Shown one piece after another: positions 53,145-61,724 of a stretch of 64,000 bases of DNA. The notes under the pieces were generated by a model, which was given only the letters and a program-made list of their open reading frames with translations, was not told where the DNA came from and made no database searches. The position numbers and the translations under genes were made by a program. Each line of letters starts with the position of its first letter. The stretch's first letter is position 1. The stretch covers positions 248,001 through 312,000 of the forward strand of contig NZ_BSVC01000007.1 in the NCBI RefSeq assembly GCF_030269905.1, read 5' to 3'. This stretch comes from Pelosinus sp. IPA-1. Its GTDB lineage: Bacteria; Bacillota; Negativicutes; DSM-13327.

Positions 53145-53441
53145 ATGACCAGAATTGATGAATTAACAAATGAAAAAATTACCTTAACAGAGGGAAAATT
53201 CTTGGATTTTGTTTTAACTCAGGGGATTAATAATGTCAGAAAAGAAGATTTAATAAAAATCGTAAGTGTACATAAACTAAAGACTTGGGAAGCAATACCA
53301 GGATTTAACGAGTTCTTTTATTACAAAATGGCTGAAGAGAACAACCGAGGCATTGAGAAATGGACAAAGTTAATGGGGTGGCTAACTATCATAATGGCAG
53401 TAATGACAGCCGCACAGGTATATAAAGCTTTTTATAATTGA
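53145..53441 (+). CDS. Phage membrane protein, 98 residues
   Basis: A soluble N-terminal 70 residues and one helix at the end (LMGWLTIIMAVMTAAQVYKAFYN). Preceded by AGGAGGT and ended by a short terminator. Function unknown. Confidence 0.65.
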   Translation: MTRIDELTNEKITLTEGKFLDFVLTQGINNVRKEDLIKIVSVHKLKTWEAIPGFNEFFYYKMAEENNRGIEKWTKLMGWLTIIMAVMTAAQVYKAFYN

Positions 53442-53459
53442 GCCTTCGGGCTCTTTTTC
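53440..53459 (+). terminator. Short terminator
   Basis: GAGCCTTCGGGCTC with TTTTT. Confidence 0.75.
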
Positions 53460-53489
53460 TTTAACATAAAAACAAGAGAGGTGTGTAGT

Positions 53490-53696
53490 ATGACATATTG
53501 CGATGATACCGAATGCCAGTATTATAATCCCAACGGTTGTACAGCTTCTGAGATATACCATAGTACAGACCGCTTTTGTGTTACTGGTAGAAGGGCGGGT
53601 AAAAGTTATACCCAAGAGCTAATGAAGCAAATAAATTGCAATTGTAAGGGGACTAATAAAGGATACAAAAGTAAACGTAGTGGAGTGTTGAAATGA
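53490..53696 (+). CDS. Cys-rich phage protein, 68 residues
   Basis: CDDTECQYYNPNGCTASEIYHS and later CNCKG: Cys spacing as in small phage metal-binding proteins. RBS AGAGAGGTGTG. Confidence 0.6.
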   Translation: MTYCDDTECQYYNPNGCTASEIYHSTDRFCVTGRRAGKSYTQELMKQINCNCKGTNKGYKSKRSGVLK

Positions 53697-53760
53697 TGAA
53701 AAACATACACGCTCGCGCCGTTCTGAGACTGCCATCATGACCATTTTGCAATAAAATAAA

Positions 53761-53792
53761 ACTGTTCGTATACTATGCAATATGCGAATAGT
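53761..53792. repeat. Dif-like recombinase site upstream of tyrosine recombinase
   Basis: ACTGTTCGTATA (12 bp), spacer CTATGCAA (8 bp), then TATGCGAATAGT, whose complement ACTATTCGCATA matches the first arm at 10 of 12 bases. The arm size and spacer are those of tyrosine recombinase core sites. A third copy of the first arm lies at 53848-53859; the enlarged direct repeat AATAAAACTGTTCGTATA is at 53755 and 53842. Confidence 0.6.
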
Positions 53793-53878
53793 TATGTTAT
53801 ACTAACTACATATAATAGCAGTTTAAACAGTTGTTATACACAATAAAACTGTTCGTATATTATGTAGGAGGTATAAAT

Positions 53879-54736
53879 ATGTTGAACGAATATCTTTCTA
53901 TACTAAAAGCAACGGGTAAAAGTGATAGAACTATAGCGACGCGTAAGGCACAATTAAACAGCTTTTTGTTTTGGCTAAAGGAAACAACTGAATCAGATAA
54001 CCCATTAGAAATTACATCCATAGACGCAGTAAAATATAGAAAGTATTTGCAAAATAAAGGTTTAAAGCCAAATTCAATAAATATTGCACTGTCATCTATA
54101 AATTCCTTTTGTCAATGGATGTATGATGATAGAAAAATGTCTCATAATCCAGTAAAAAAGGTAGAGCAGATCGGCATTGCGAAAACAGCTCCTAGGGGGC
54201 TAAGTAAAAATGAAAAGCATAGATTATTACGCGCTATTGAAAATAGCAAGAATAAACGAGATGGCGCTATTATACTTACATTGCTGGATACAGGTGTACG
54301 TGTATCTGAATTGATTTCCTTAACTGTCGATGATGTAGTTATTGGAGATCGAAAAGGGATGATAACGGTACGCGCTGGTAAAGGGAATAAGTTTCGCCAA
54401 ATACCTTTGCGTAAGGAATTGCGTAATTTCTTAGTTGAATATATTTTTAATAATAGATCTCTTGGTGAATATCTTTTTGAAGGGCAACGTGCTCCTAGTT
54501 TAACATCACGCGCCGTTCAATTAATATGTAATAAGTTCGGAGAAAAAGCCAAAATTGATCGACTAACACCTCACGTATTAAGACATACCTTTGCGCACGA
54601 TCTATTAGGGGTTGGTGTGAGTTTAGACAAAGTTGCCTTATTATTGGGGCATTCTAGCCTAAATACAACAGCAATATATACTAGACCAAGCATGAATGAT
54701 TTGCAGGATGCCGTAGATAAAATTGAATATGTATAA
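53879..54736 (+). CDS. Phage tyrosine recombinase (XerC/D-like)
   Basis: 285 residues: N-terminal SAM-like arm (TIATRKAQLNSFLFWLKE) and C-terminal catalytic domain with Arg (TGVRVSEL), HVLRHTFAHDLL, LGHSSLNTT and Tyr (AIYTRP). ATG 53879 lies behind TAGGAGG. A second, tyrosine-type recombinase in a phage whose integrase is serine-type suggests another job, for example dimer resolution or recombination at the adjacent dif-like site. Confidence 0.92.
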   Translation: MLNEYLSILKATGKSDRTIATRKAQLNSFLFWLKETTESDNPLEITSIDAVKYRKYLQNKGLKPNSINIALSSINSFCQWMYDDRKMSHNPVKKVEQIGIAKTAPRGLSKNEKHRLLRAIENSKNKRDGAIILTLLDTGVRVSELISLTVDDVVIGDRKGMITVRAGKGNKFRQIPLRKELRNFLVEYIFNNRSLGEYLFEGQRAPSLTSRAVQLICNKFGEKAKIDRLTPHVLRHTFAHDLLGVGVSLDKVALLLGHSSLNTTAIYTRPSMNDLQDAVDKIEYV

Positions 54737-54762
54737 AGAAGTCAATAGTTGTACAAAGCATA

Positions 54763-54785
54763 AGAGCCGAAAGGCTCTTTTCTTT
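54763..54785 (+). terminator. Terminator after tyrosine recombinase
   Basis: AGAGCC-GAAA-GGCTCTTTT hairpin. Confidence 0.8.
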
Positions 54786-54810
54786 TTAATTGAAGGGCAG
54801 GTGATAACAA

Positions 54811-55503
54811 ATGTTTTATAATATAACAGATGAATTTGACGATGATTTTCTAGCTGAAGTTAAAGCCATGTCGCCTTCACCGGCTGATGAACACACACAA
54901 CTGGTGACTGTACCATCAGAAGAGGCGTATAATGCGTTAATTGCCAAACAGCAGCAGGAAATAGTTGAGGCTAAACGTGAAGCCGCCATCAATAAGCGTA
55001 AAACATATCTTACGAGCGAGATTCCAGTCCGGCCCTGTACTAGCGACTGTCCAAATCGTGATCGCTGCCGTGACTATGTAAAAGGGCGAGTATTTGATGG
55101 TGATTTATGCAAGCCAGAGCTAAGGCAAATTAAGAAATGGCAGGTTGCCTTTAGACAGGGTAATATGGATAAGATAAAAGATGATGCAGGAGCCGTAGCG
55201 GGTGCTTTAGCTGTTCAAGTTTATAGGCTAATTGAGAAGGCGATCATTGATGGTGCTATTGTTGAGAGTACAAAAGAGGGTAAATACGGTACTTATAAAG
55301 AAAAGATGGCGCACCCCGCATTACAACAGGCTGCTAATATTTGCAAGACCCTGGGAATCAATTTAAATGATTTCTTAATGACTCCTAAAGCAAGCAAAGA
55401 CGCAGGTCCACAAGTTAATAATATCAATGTTGGTGTTACATTTAATGTTGTTCAGGATCGTTTCGCGGCTCGTTATGGGCAGGTGAATGAGATCGATGAG
55501 TAA
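54811..55503 (+). CDS. Probable small terminase subunit
   Basis: 230 residues; an N-terminal helical part, a Cys cluster (CTSDCPNRDRC) and a C-terminal segment with NNINVGVTFNVVQDRF. Recognition of the phage packaging DNA is inferred from its place immediately before the large terminase, whose start it overlaps. The Cys cluster is unusual for a small terminase. Confidence 0.7.
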   Translation: MFYNITDEFDDDFLAEVKAMSPSPADEHTQLVTVPSEEAYNALIAKQQQEIVEAKREAAINKRKTYLTSEIPVRPCTSDCPNRDRCRDYVKGRVFDGDLCKPELRQIKKWQVAFRQGNMDKIKDDAGAVAGALAVQVYRLIEKAIIDGAIVESTKEGKYGTYKEKMAHPALQQAANICKTLGINLNDFLMTPKASKDAGPQVNNINVGVTFNVVQDRFAARYGQVNEIDE

Positions 55504-57025
55504 GGGACCAACTATCATTACTCAAAAGCCAATCACTACTAAAACATTAGAGGACGTACTTGCCACGGAATCAGGTTATATTGAGATGCTAACTGAGCCG
55601 CAAATAGTATTTGACGATTACCAAAGGGAATTCTTGGAGTCGCTAGATAGATTCCAAATATGGTTAAAAGGTAGGCAGTTAGGCTTTTCATTTGTTTCAG
55701 CAGCTCGCGCTTTGGCACGTTCACAGAATCTTGATGATTATACGTGCATTATATCTTCGTATAAATCAGATGATGCAAAGGAAAAAATTCGTTATGCGAA
55801 TCAAATTTATGATAGTTTACCTGATGCCTATAAAAAGAAGAAGCTCACAGATAACGCCACTTCTTTGGAGTTTGTTGATAGATCTGGTAGAAAAAGTACA
55901 GGGACTCGAATTATAGCCCAGGGCAAAGGGCCTGTTCGTGGTAAGGGCTCCAATGGTGTACTAGATGTTATCCTGGATGAGTTTGCTTTCTTTGGTACCT
56001 TTGCTGCTACGGTTTATACTTCAGTCGTACCTATTTTTACGCGTGTTAAGTATGGATCATTGACTATCATATCTACACCACTCGGTAAGTTTGGTAAGTT
56101 CTTTGAGATATGGAATGAAATCCGAAAATACAAGAATTATAAGCGTCGCACCATTTACTGGTGGGACTTTTCTTTATTGTGTAAGAACGTTCCTGAGGCC
56201 CGTGAGCATGCCAAACATATGCATACACTCCAAAGGGTTGAGATCTTTGGCACTGAGCAGTTACACGAATTATTTAATGCAATGGATCTGGAATCATTCC
56301 AACAAGAATTTGAATGTGCATTTATTGATGATAGTTCTTCCTACTTCCCGTTAGAGATGGTTTATAAATGCGTAATGAACGATGAAGCTGAAGAGGGGAT
56401 GCTGTCAGAGCAGGATCGTCTGATGGCGAAAAGCTTTCAAGAATTATTTGATAAAACGACTGGTAGGCTTGGTAGTGGTTTTGATGTTGGCCGTAGAAAA
56501 GATACGTCGGAGTTAATAAGTCTAGATGAAACGGAAACTACAAAAATAATGCGATATCAAGAATCTTATAAAAATGTCGCATTTCACTTACAAGAAAAAG
56601 AACTATCACGACATTTAAAAATAGCAAAGCCTATTCGTTTATGTATGGATTCCACAGGGCTTGGCATGGAAATGCCTGAAAACTTACAGCGTGAACACGG
56701 GAGTAAGGTTGAGGCCATTACATTCACGAACTCAATTAAAGAATCTATGGCCGTATCACTTCATAATGAATTTGAGAAAGGCCGTTCAGGAATATTGATT
56801 CCTAATGAGAGGGATTTGATTAGTCAAATAGTGGCCATCAAAAGAGAAGTAACCAGCACCGGTGCATTCCGTTATTCTGTTGAAAGAAACGATCAGCATC
56901 ATGGTGATAAATTTTGGGGACTGGCTCTTGCTAATCATGCTTTAGATCGTGGGAAAAGAGGAAATATCGGCGGCCCAATAGGAGCGATAGCCGGTAGAAC
57001 ACCAGTTGCGGATATAGGATGGTAA
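55496..57025 (+). CDS. Phage terminase large subunit (Terminase_6-like)
   Basis: 509 residues from ATG 55496. An ATPase domain with a Walker-A-like WLKGRQLGFSFVSA (Phe where Lys is usual, with a Lys just upstream) and Walker B VILDEFAFF, then a nuclease domain (GFDVGRRKDTSELI ... CMDSTGLGMEM ... DDQHHGDKFWGLALA-like end). It packages DNA through the portal encoded next. Confidence 0.9.
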   Translation: MSKGPTIITQKPITTKTLEDVLATESGYIEMLTEPQIVFDDYQREFLESLDRFQIWLKGRQLGFSFVSAARALARSQNLDDYTCIISSYKSDDAKEKIRYANQIYDSLPDAYKKKKLTDNATSLEFVDRSGRKSTGTRIIAQGKGPVRGKGSNGVLDVILDEFAFFGTFAATVYTSVVPIFTRVKYGSLTIISTPLGKFGKFFEIWNEIRKYKNYKRRTIYWWDFSLLCKNVPEAREHAKHMHTLQRVEIFGTEQLHELFNAMDLESFQQEFECAFIDDSSSYFPLEMVYKCVMNDEAEEGMLSEQDRLMAKSFQELFDKTTGRLGSGFDVGRRKDTSELISLDETETTKIMRYQESYKNVAFHLQEKELSRHLKIAKPIRLCMDSTGLGMEMPENLQREHGSKVEAITFTNSIKESMAVSLHNEFEKGRSGILIPNERDLISQIVAIKREVTSTGAFRYSVERNDQHHGDKFWGLALANHALDRGKRGNIGGPIGAIAGRTPVADIGW

Positions 57026-57037
57026 GGGGGTGAACAT

Positions 57038-58345
57038 ATGGATAAACCAAAAACATATCAGCCTGAGGCTGGACAAATTGGTAGTCAGTTAGATTCGACA
57101 TTCTTTTTATTTGACGATTGTATTCGAAATATGGATGATGTCGATGTAAAAGAATACGAGCGTATGATCGATACGGATGAGACTATTGCTGTAGGTATTC
57201 AGTTTTTAACTATGTCGGTGCTATTGAAGCTCGGAGAGTATGAACATAGTGATCCAAAGATAAGTAAGTTTGTTAATGATAACTTTGAATCAATGCAAGG
57301 CAATTTATACACAGCTGGCGAGGATATTCTTTCGGCATTATGGGCAGGATTTTCGGGAACTGAAATTTGTTGGAAGCCTAGTGGAAGTCGAATTATGTTG
57401 GATAAATTAACAACCTATCACCCCCGAACAGTATTAGTTCGCGTCAATCAGGAAACTGGTGATTATGAAGGAATAAAACAGTGGAGATGGTTTGCCGGAT
57501 CTCCAGTAGATATTCCAAAAGAAAAAGTTATCCTGTTCAACATTGGCAAGAAGTTCGGCAATCATTACGGAAGGTCAATGTGTAAGCCGATCCGTAAGAA
57601 TTGGTTATTAAAAGACCCTGTACTCAAAATGTGGGCCAGAGCATTAGATCGTTTTGGCACTCCCTTACTAGGCGCCGTCGTTCCTGATGAAGTTATTAAG
57701 GATCCGGAAAATACTGAGAATGAAATTAGTCAGATGGCCTATGTTTTAAGAATGTTGGCCAATATACAAAATGGAACTGGAGTCGTGCTTAAAAGTGCAC
57801 TAAAGGGTGAAGCTACTACCGATATAAAGGCACTCACTAGCGGTGGCGCTGGCGTCGGTGAAGCATTTATGGCAGCCGCTAGTTATTATAATAAAATGAT
57901 GCTACGAGGGCTATTAGTTCCTAGTTTAGTTTTTGATGAAGGGCAGAAAAGTGGTAGTTACGCTCTTGGCCAATCCCATTTTGCAATTTATAACATGATG
58001 ACTTCAGGTATTTACCGAGGTTTTAAAGAGGCCCTCATCGAGCAGGTTGTCCGTCCTATGCTTGCTTATAATTTTGGTGAACAAAAGGACCTAGGTAACT
58101 TTGCTGAGAAAAAAATTGCTGAAGAAGATAAGAAGCTATTATTCGATGGTTTTACGCAGCTTACTAATACAGGATATCTTGACCCTCAAATACAAGAAGA
58201 TTTTGATTATGTACGTGAAGCAGCAGGCGCACCACCAAGAGATATAAAAAAACCGGTTGACGATATGATGGATAAGGCGAAAGCGGAATTCAATCGCTAC
58301 ACCAGGGCGCAGGATGATATTGGCGATCCGCTAGAAGGTGAGTAA
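57038..58345 (+). CDS. Portal protein, Mu gp29/DUF935 type
   Basis: 435 residues with DUF935 features (YERMIDTDETIAVGIQFL; WAGFSGTEICWKPSGSR; ARALDRFGTPLLGAVVP; LLVPSLVFDEGQKSGSYA). It forms the dodecameric portal for DNA entry. Followed by the MuF gene, as in Mu-like heads. Confidence 0.9.
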   Translation: MDKPKTYQPEAGQIGSQLDSTFFLFDDCIRNMDDVDVKEYERMIDTDETIAVGIQFLTMSVLLKLGEYEHSDPKISKFVNDNFESMQGNLYTAGEDILSALWAGFSGTEICWKPSGSRIMLDKLTTYHPRTVLVRVNQETGDYEGIKQWRWFAGSPVDIPKEKVILFNIGKKFGNHYGRSMCKPIRKNWLLKDPVLKMWARALDRFGTPLLGAVVPDEVIKDPENTENEISQMAYVLRMLANIQNGTGVVLKSALKGEATTDIKALTSGGAGVGEAFMAAASYYNKMMLRGLLVPSLVFDEGQKSGSYALGQSHFAIYNMMTSGIYRGFKEALIEQVVRPMLAYNFGEQKDLGNFAEKKIAEEDKKLLFDGFTQLTNTGYLDPQIQEDFDYVREAAGAPPRDIKKPVDDMMDKAKAEFNRYTRAQDDIGDPLEGE

Positions 58346-58347
58346 TC

Positions 58348-59727
58348 ATGCAGGAAATCACACTATTAAAACGGATTGATGGAATGGAAGCCGATTTCAT
58401 ACGTCAATTTAAACAATATTTGCAGCAGGTAATGTATTTGCCACCCGTTCACGGCTACCAGCAGATAAGCTCTTTGCAGTTTTGGGCTCCTGGAAGGTTA
58501 GGCAAGATATTAACTCCATATATTCGAGATATGTTCGCTATGGGCCGCGCTCATGGCGATATTTTATGTCAGCAATTAATCAAGAAATTTGATAAAAAGA
58601 AATTAGCCGTATGGGTTCCGAGTGTAGAATCAGAGGTTATTAAGTTGGCTGTTGGTTATGACTCAGCAAATTTCTGGATACATCCCACTGAGGCAATTGC
58701 GGCGCTCGATGCAAAAGAATTAATACTTGCCGGCGATATAGAGGCAGATATATTATCTGATATTAAAAGTATATTGTTAAACCACATGAATCAAGGCTTA
58801 ACTGCAATTGCTGCTAATGCAGCGATAGCTGATGCACTTAATGTGACGTATAAGCGCGGTCAGTTGATTTGTACGACTGAGACAACCTATGCTTATAATC
58901 GTGGTCGTTTAGCGTCTTATGCCGCTAATGAGGTCGATTATGTGCAGTTTAGTGCTGTTTTAGATATGCGTACAAGCGCTCAATGTAAGAGTAGGCATGG
59001 TTTAGTAATGCGAATGGATAGCCCACAATTGGCCAGTAATACGCCGCCATTGCATGGGCGTTGTAGGTCGGTATTATCACCTGTATATAGTAAGTATGAA
59101 CCAAATAAAATAACACAGCAGACAACAGATTGGAGCAAGGTGTCACCATTGCCAAAAGGATGGCGAATGGATGGAAATAATAATTCTATTGCAAAAGAGC
59201 CACAAAGTAGTAAAATAAAGGAAAAGCCAAGCTCTAAGAAGAATCCTTATGACAATATTAATGCTGAAGAAAAAAGAATAGCCGGCAAGAAAACAGAAAC
59301 TGCTATTTTATTTGATGGGCAGGGACGTGTTGTATTTTCTAAAGGCGGCGACGAATCTAGTGTTAATTTCACGAATCAGGAAGCTGCAAAAATGAGGGGT
59401 AATATACTTACTCATAATCATCCAAACAATTCTTCGTTTTCAGCTGAAGATATTTTATGTATGCGTATCACATCGTTAAAGGAAATTCGTGCGGTTACGG
59501 TCGATGGGGTATTCATAGCCAAAGCGCCAGGACGCTGGATTCCTTTTACTAAGGATGAGTACCTAAAAGCGTATAAAGAAGAACGGGATGCATATATGAA
59601 TTATTACCGCGATAAGATACGGGATGGTGAAATGGACCAGAAGAAAGCTTGGATTGCCCATTCTGATAGAATCAACAAAGGACTGGCAAAACGATTCGGA
59701 TTCGAGTATAAATTTGAAAAGTGGTGA
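58348..59727 (+). CDS. MuF-family minor head protein with JAB-like C-terminal domain
   Basis: 459 residues. The MuF (SPP1 gp7-like) domain is shown by CTTETTYAYNRGRLASYAANEV, then AVLDMRTSAQCKSRHG and PPLHGRCRS near residues 200-245. The C-terminal extra part (about residues 290-459) has ILTHNHPNNSSFSAEDI, with H356, H358, S365 and D368 in a pattern close to the JAMM/JAB metalloprotease motif (RadC-like). MuF proteins often carry variable C-terminal toxin domains, so it may be a polymorphic effector packaged in the head. Confidence 0.82.
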   Translation: MQEITLLKRIDGMEADFIRQFKQYLQQVMYLPPVHGYQQISSLQFWAPGRLGKILTPYIRDMFAMGRAHGDILCQQLIKKFDKKKLAVWVPSVESEVIKLAVGYDSANFWIHPTEAIAALDAKELILAGDIEADILSDIKSILLNHMNQGLTAIAANAAIADALNVTYKRGQLICTTETTYAYNRGRLASYAANEVDYVQFSAVLDMRTSAQCKSRHGLVMRMDSPQLASNTPPLHGRCRSVLSPVYSKYEPNKITQQTTDWSKVSPLPKGWRMDGNNNSIAKEPQSSKIKEKPSSKKNPYDNINAEEKRIAGKKTETAILFDGQGRVVFSKGGDESSVNFTNQEAAKMRGNILTHNHPNNSSFSAEDILCMRITSLKEIRAVTVDGVFIAKAPGRWIPFTKDEYLKAYKEERDAYMNYYRDKIRDGEMDQKKAWIAHSDRINKGLAKRFGFEYKFEKW

Positions 59728-59732
59728 AGGTA

Positions 59733-59954
59733 ATGGATGCAACAGAAAAATATGTTTTAGATGGCAAGGATAGTAAGGGGTATGCCGTTTATCCTGCTGG
59801 AGGTTTTCCATGTTTGTTATGCTCTCATATACTTTCTGAGGAAAAACATAATTGTCATGCGTTTCCTAATGGAATACCGTTAGAGATTTGGAACGGTAAA
59901 AATGATCACTCTAAGCAGTACCCTGGTGATAATGGGATTACGTATAAAGCTTAG
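59733..59954 (+). CDS. Small Cys/His phage protein beside MuF
   Basis: 73 residues with CLLCSHILSEEKHNCHAF, GIPLEIWNG, DHSKQYPGDNG: a pattern common in phages next to head-morphogenesis genes. It overlaps the MuF stop region. Role unknown; it could be a partner or immunity protein of the MuF C-terminal domain. Confidence 0.68.
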   Translation: MDATEKYVLDGKDSKGYAVYPAGGFPCLLCSHILSEEKHNCHAFPNGIPLEIWNGKNDHSKQYPGDNGITYKA

Positions 59955-60048
59955 TAATTAAATAGTAACTATTAACCGGCTCTTTTATGGAGGCGGTTTT
60001 CTTATTGTCTATTTTTAGTAGATGTTTTAAAGAAAGGATGGACGATTT

Positions 60049-60246
60049 ATGATAGGAAAATTGACAACTAAGCACAGTTTAACCTTGGAAGATTTGACAA
60101 ACAAGGATATTAAAAATTTATTAACCATTCTTATTCAGGCTGATATCTATGATAGAGAGATATGTTTTAGCTCGCAAGAAAAAGAAACCCTGCTAAAGCT
60201 GAAAAGCATTATAAATGAGGCATGTAATAAACTACCAAAGGACTAA
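60049..60246 (+). CDS. Small phage protein, 65 residues
   Basis: Helical, soluble (LTLEDLTNKDIKNLLTILIQAD; ETLLKLKSIINEAC). AGAAAGGATGG upstream. Another candidate partner or immunity gene for the MuF C-terminal domain; unrecognised. Confidence 0.6.
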   Translation: MIGKLTTKHSLTLEDLTNKDIKNLLTILIQADIYDREICFSSQEKETLLKLKSIINEACNKLPKD

Positions 60247-60278
60247 ATTAACGATAATGTGAAAGGAGGTGAAAAAAG

Positions 60279-61271
60279 ATGTTAAAGATTCCGTTTTTTA
60301 GATTAGGAACATGGAAGCACCCTGCCTATGGTGATATTAAAGCAACTCAAACATTTTTATCGGAAATGATGGATAATTTCAAGAAAAATGTACTAGGCCG
60401 CGAGGTATTTATTCGTATTGGCCATGATAAAGGCTCTGGTGAAACTTTTGGTGGAGCTGAGGCTAAAGGGTGGGTTAAAGAATTAAAACAGGAAGGCGAC
60501 GTAATTTATGCGTTTACTGAGCCTGCTACGCCAGAAGATGAAAAACTGGTTAAGGATAAACGGTACAAATTTGCTAGTGCTGAGTATAACGAGAATTATA
60601 CCGATAGGGAAAGCGGTAAAAAAGTTGGTCCTGTATTACTAGCAATAGCATTAACGAATGAACCATTCCTGACTAAGTTGCCAGAAGCGATTGTACTTGC
60701 TGAGCAACCAGATTTATTTATAATGGATTATCAATTATTAAGTGAAGACAAAGGGGGAAAAGAGAAAATGGACATTTTGGAAATGTTAAAAAAACTATCT
60801 GAAACAGTTACAGGATTTGTAACTGGACAACAAAAAACAAATGAGGATACCACAAAGGCTCTTGCTGAAATGAAAGTTAAATTAGAAGAGGCTCAAGCAA
60901 TTAATATAAAACTTTCTGCTGCAGCTGATAACTCTGAATCCGAAAGAAAATTAGCTGTTGTTGAGTCCCAAGTAAAAGATATGGTTGCCGAGGGTATTCC
61001 GCCTGTAATGGTTGAACAATGGAAACAACTTGCAGTAAGTGAAGCAGGTAGCTCCACAATTAAACTAGCTGATGGAAAAGAAATGACCCAGGCTGATTCG
61101 ATGAAAGCAATGCTTTTGGCCATGCCTAAGGAAAACCGTATTCAGCTAGGACAGAAAGGGCAGCAAGGTGGAGATCCTACCGAAGCTGAAAAAATCAAGT
61201 TGGCTGCTGATGAAGATATTATTGCAGCTGGCGGTCGTTTGGATGAAAAGACAGGTAAATATATCATCTAA
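60279..61271 (+). CDS. Phage head protease/scaffold (Mu I-like)
   Basis: 330 residues: an N-terminal protease-like domain (HPAYGDIKATQTFLSEM ... EVFIRIGHDKGSG ... ALTNEPFLTKLPE) of the Mu I / phage prohead protease type, then a Lys/Glu-rich coiled coil (about 175-215) that would serve as scaffold, and a C-terminal domain (QADSMKAMLLAMPKENRI). Fused protease-scaffold arrangement. Confidence 0.82.
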   Translation: MLKIPFFRLGTWKHPAYGDIKATQTFLSEMMDNFKKNVLGREVFIRIGHDKGSGETFGGAEAKGWVKELKQEGDVIYAFTEPATPEDEKLVKDKRYKFASAEYNENYTDRESGKKVGPVLLAIALTNEPFLTKLPEAIVLAEQPDLFIMDYQLLSEDKGGKEKMDILEMLKKLSETVTGFVTGQQKTNEDTTKALAEMKVKLEEAQAINIKLSAAADNSESERKLAVVESQVKDMVAEGIPPVMVEQWKQLAVSEAGSSTIKLADGKEMTQADSMKAMLLAMPKENRIQLGQKGQQGGDPTEAEKIKLAADEDIIAAGGRLDEKTGKYII

Positions 61272-61295
61272 GATCATCTTCTAGTAAGATGATCT
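61271..61295 (+). terminator. Hairpin between protease and decoration genes
   Basis: AGATCATCTT-CTAGT-AAGATGATCT at the protease stop. It could lower or process the transcript ahead of the capsid genes. Confidence 0.55.
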
Positions 61296-61328
61296 ATTTA
61301 TTTTAGTAAAAAGAATGGAGGGTTTTCT

Positions 61329-61697
61329 ATGCAAATGGGTAGTTCTCAAATTGTGCAGTATGCTCGCACAGAAATTAGGGCGGTTATAACAGATGAAATA
61401 CTATTGCCTGTTACATTAGCACCGCAAACAGGCATTTTACAAGCCGGTACAGTACTAGGGATGATTACTGCAAGTAACACTTATACTGCGTATGCTACAG
61501 GTAATAGTGATGGATCTCAAGCAGCCAAGGTAATCCTTGCAGATGATGCCGACATTAGTACAGGAACACAAATTGTGAGTGTTTATCTTTGTGGAATTTT
61601 CCAAAAGGCAAAACTTACTGGATTGGATGCCGGAGCCATTACGGCACTTGGGGCCAGAGAGCCGATTCCTGGAATCTTAGTAGTACCTGGTTGTTAA
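61329..61697 (+). CDS. Phage head decoration protein
   Basis: 122 residues, beta-rich, of the gpD/head-decoration type (EILLPVTLAPQTGILQAGTVLGMI ... AAKVILADDADISTG). Stabilises the capsid. Precedes the major capsid gene. Confidence 0.82.
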   Translation: MQMGSSQIVQYARTEIRAVITDEILLPVTLAPQTGILQAGTVLGMITASNTYTAYATGNSDGSQAAKVILADDADISTGTQIVSVYLCGIFQKAKLTGLDAGAITALGAREPIPGILVVPGC

Positions 61698-61724
61698 TAA
61701 ATTAGTATGAGGAGTGATTAAATA

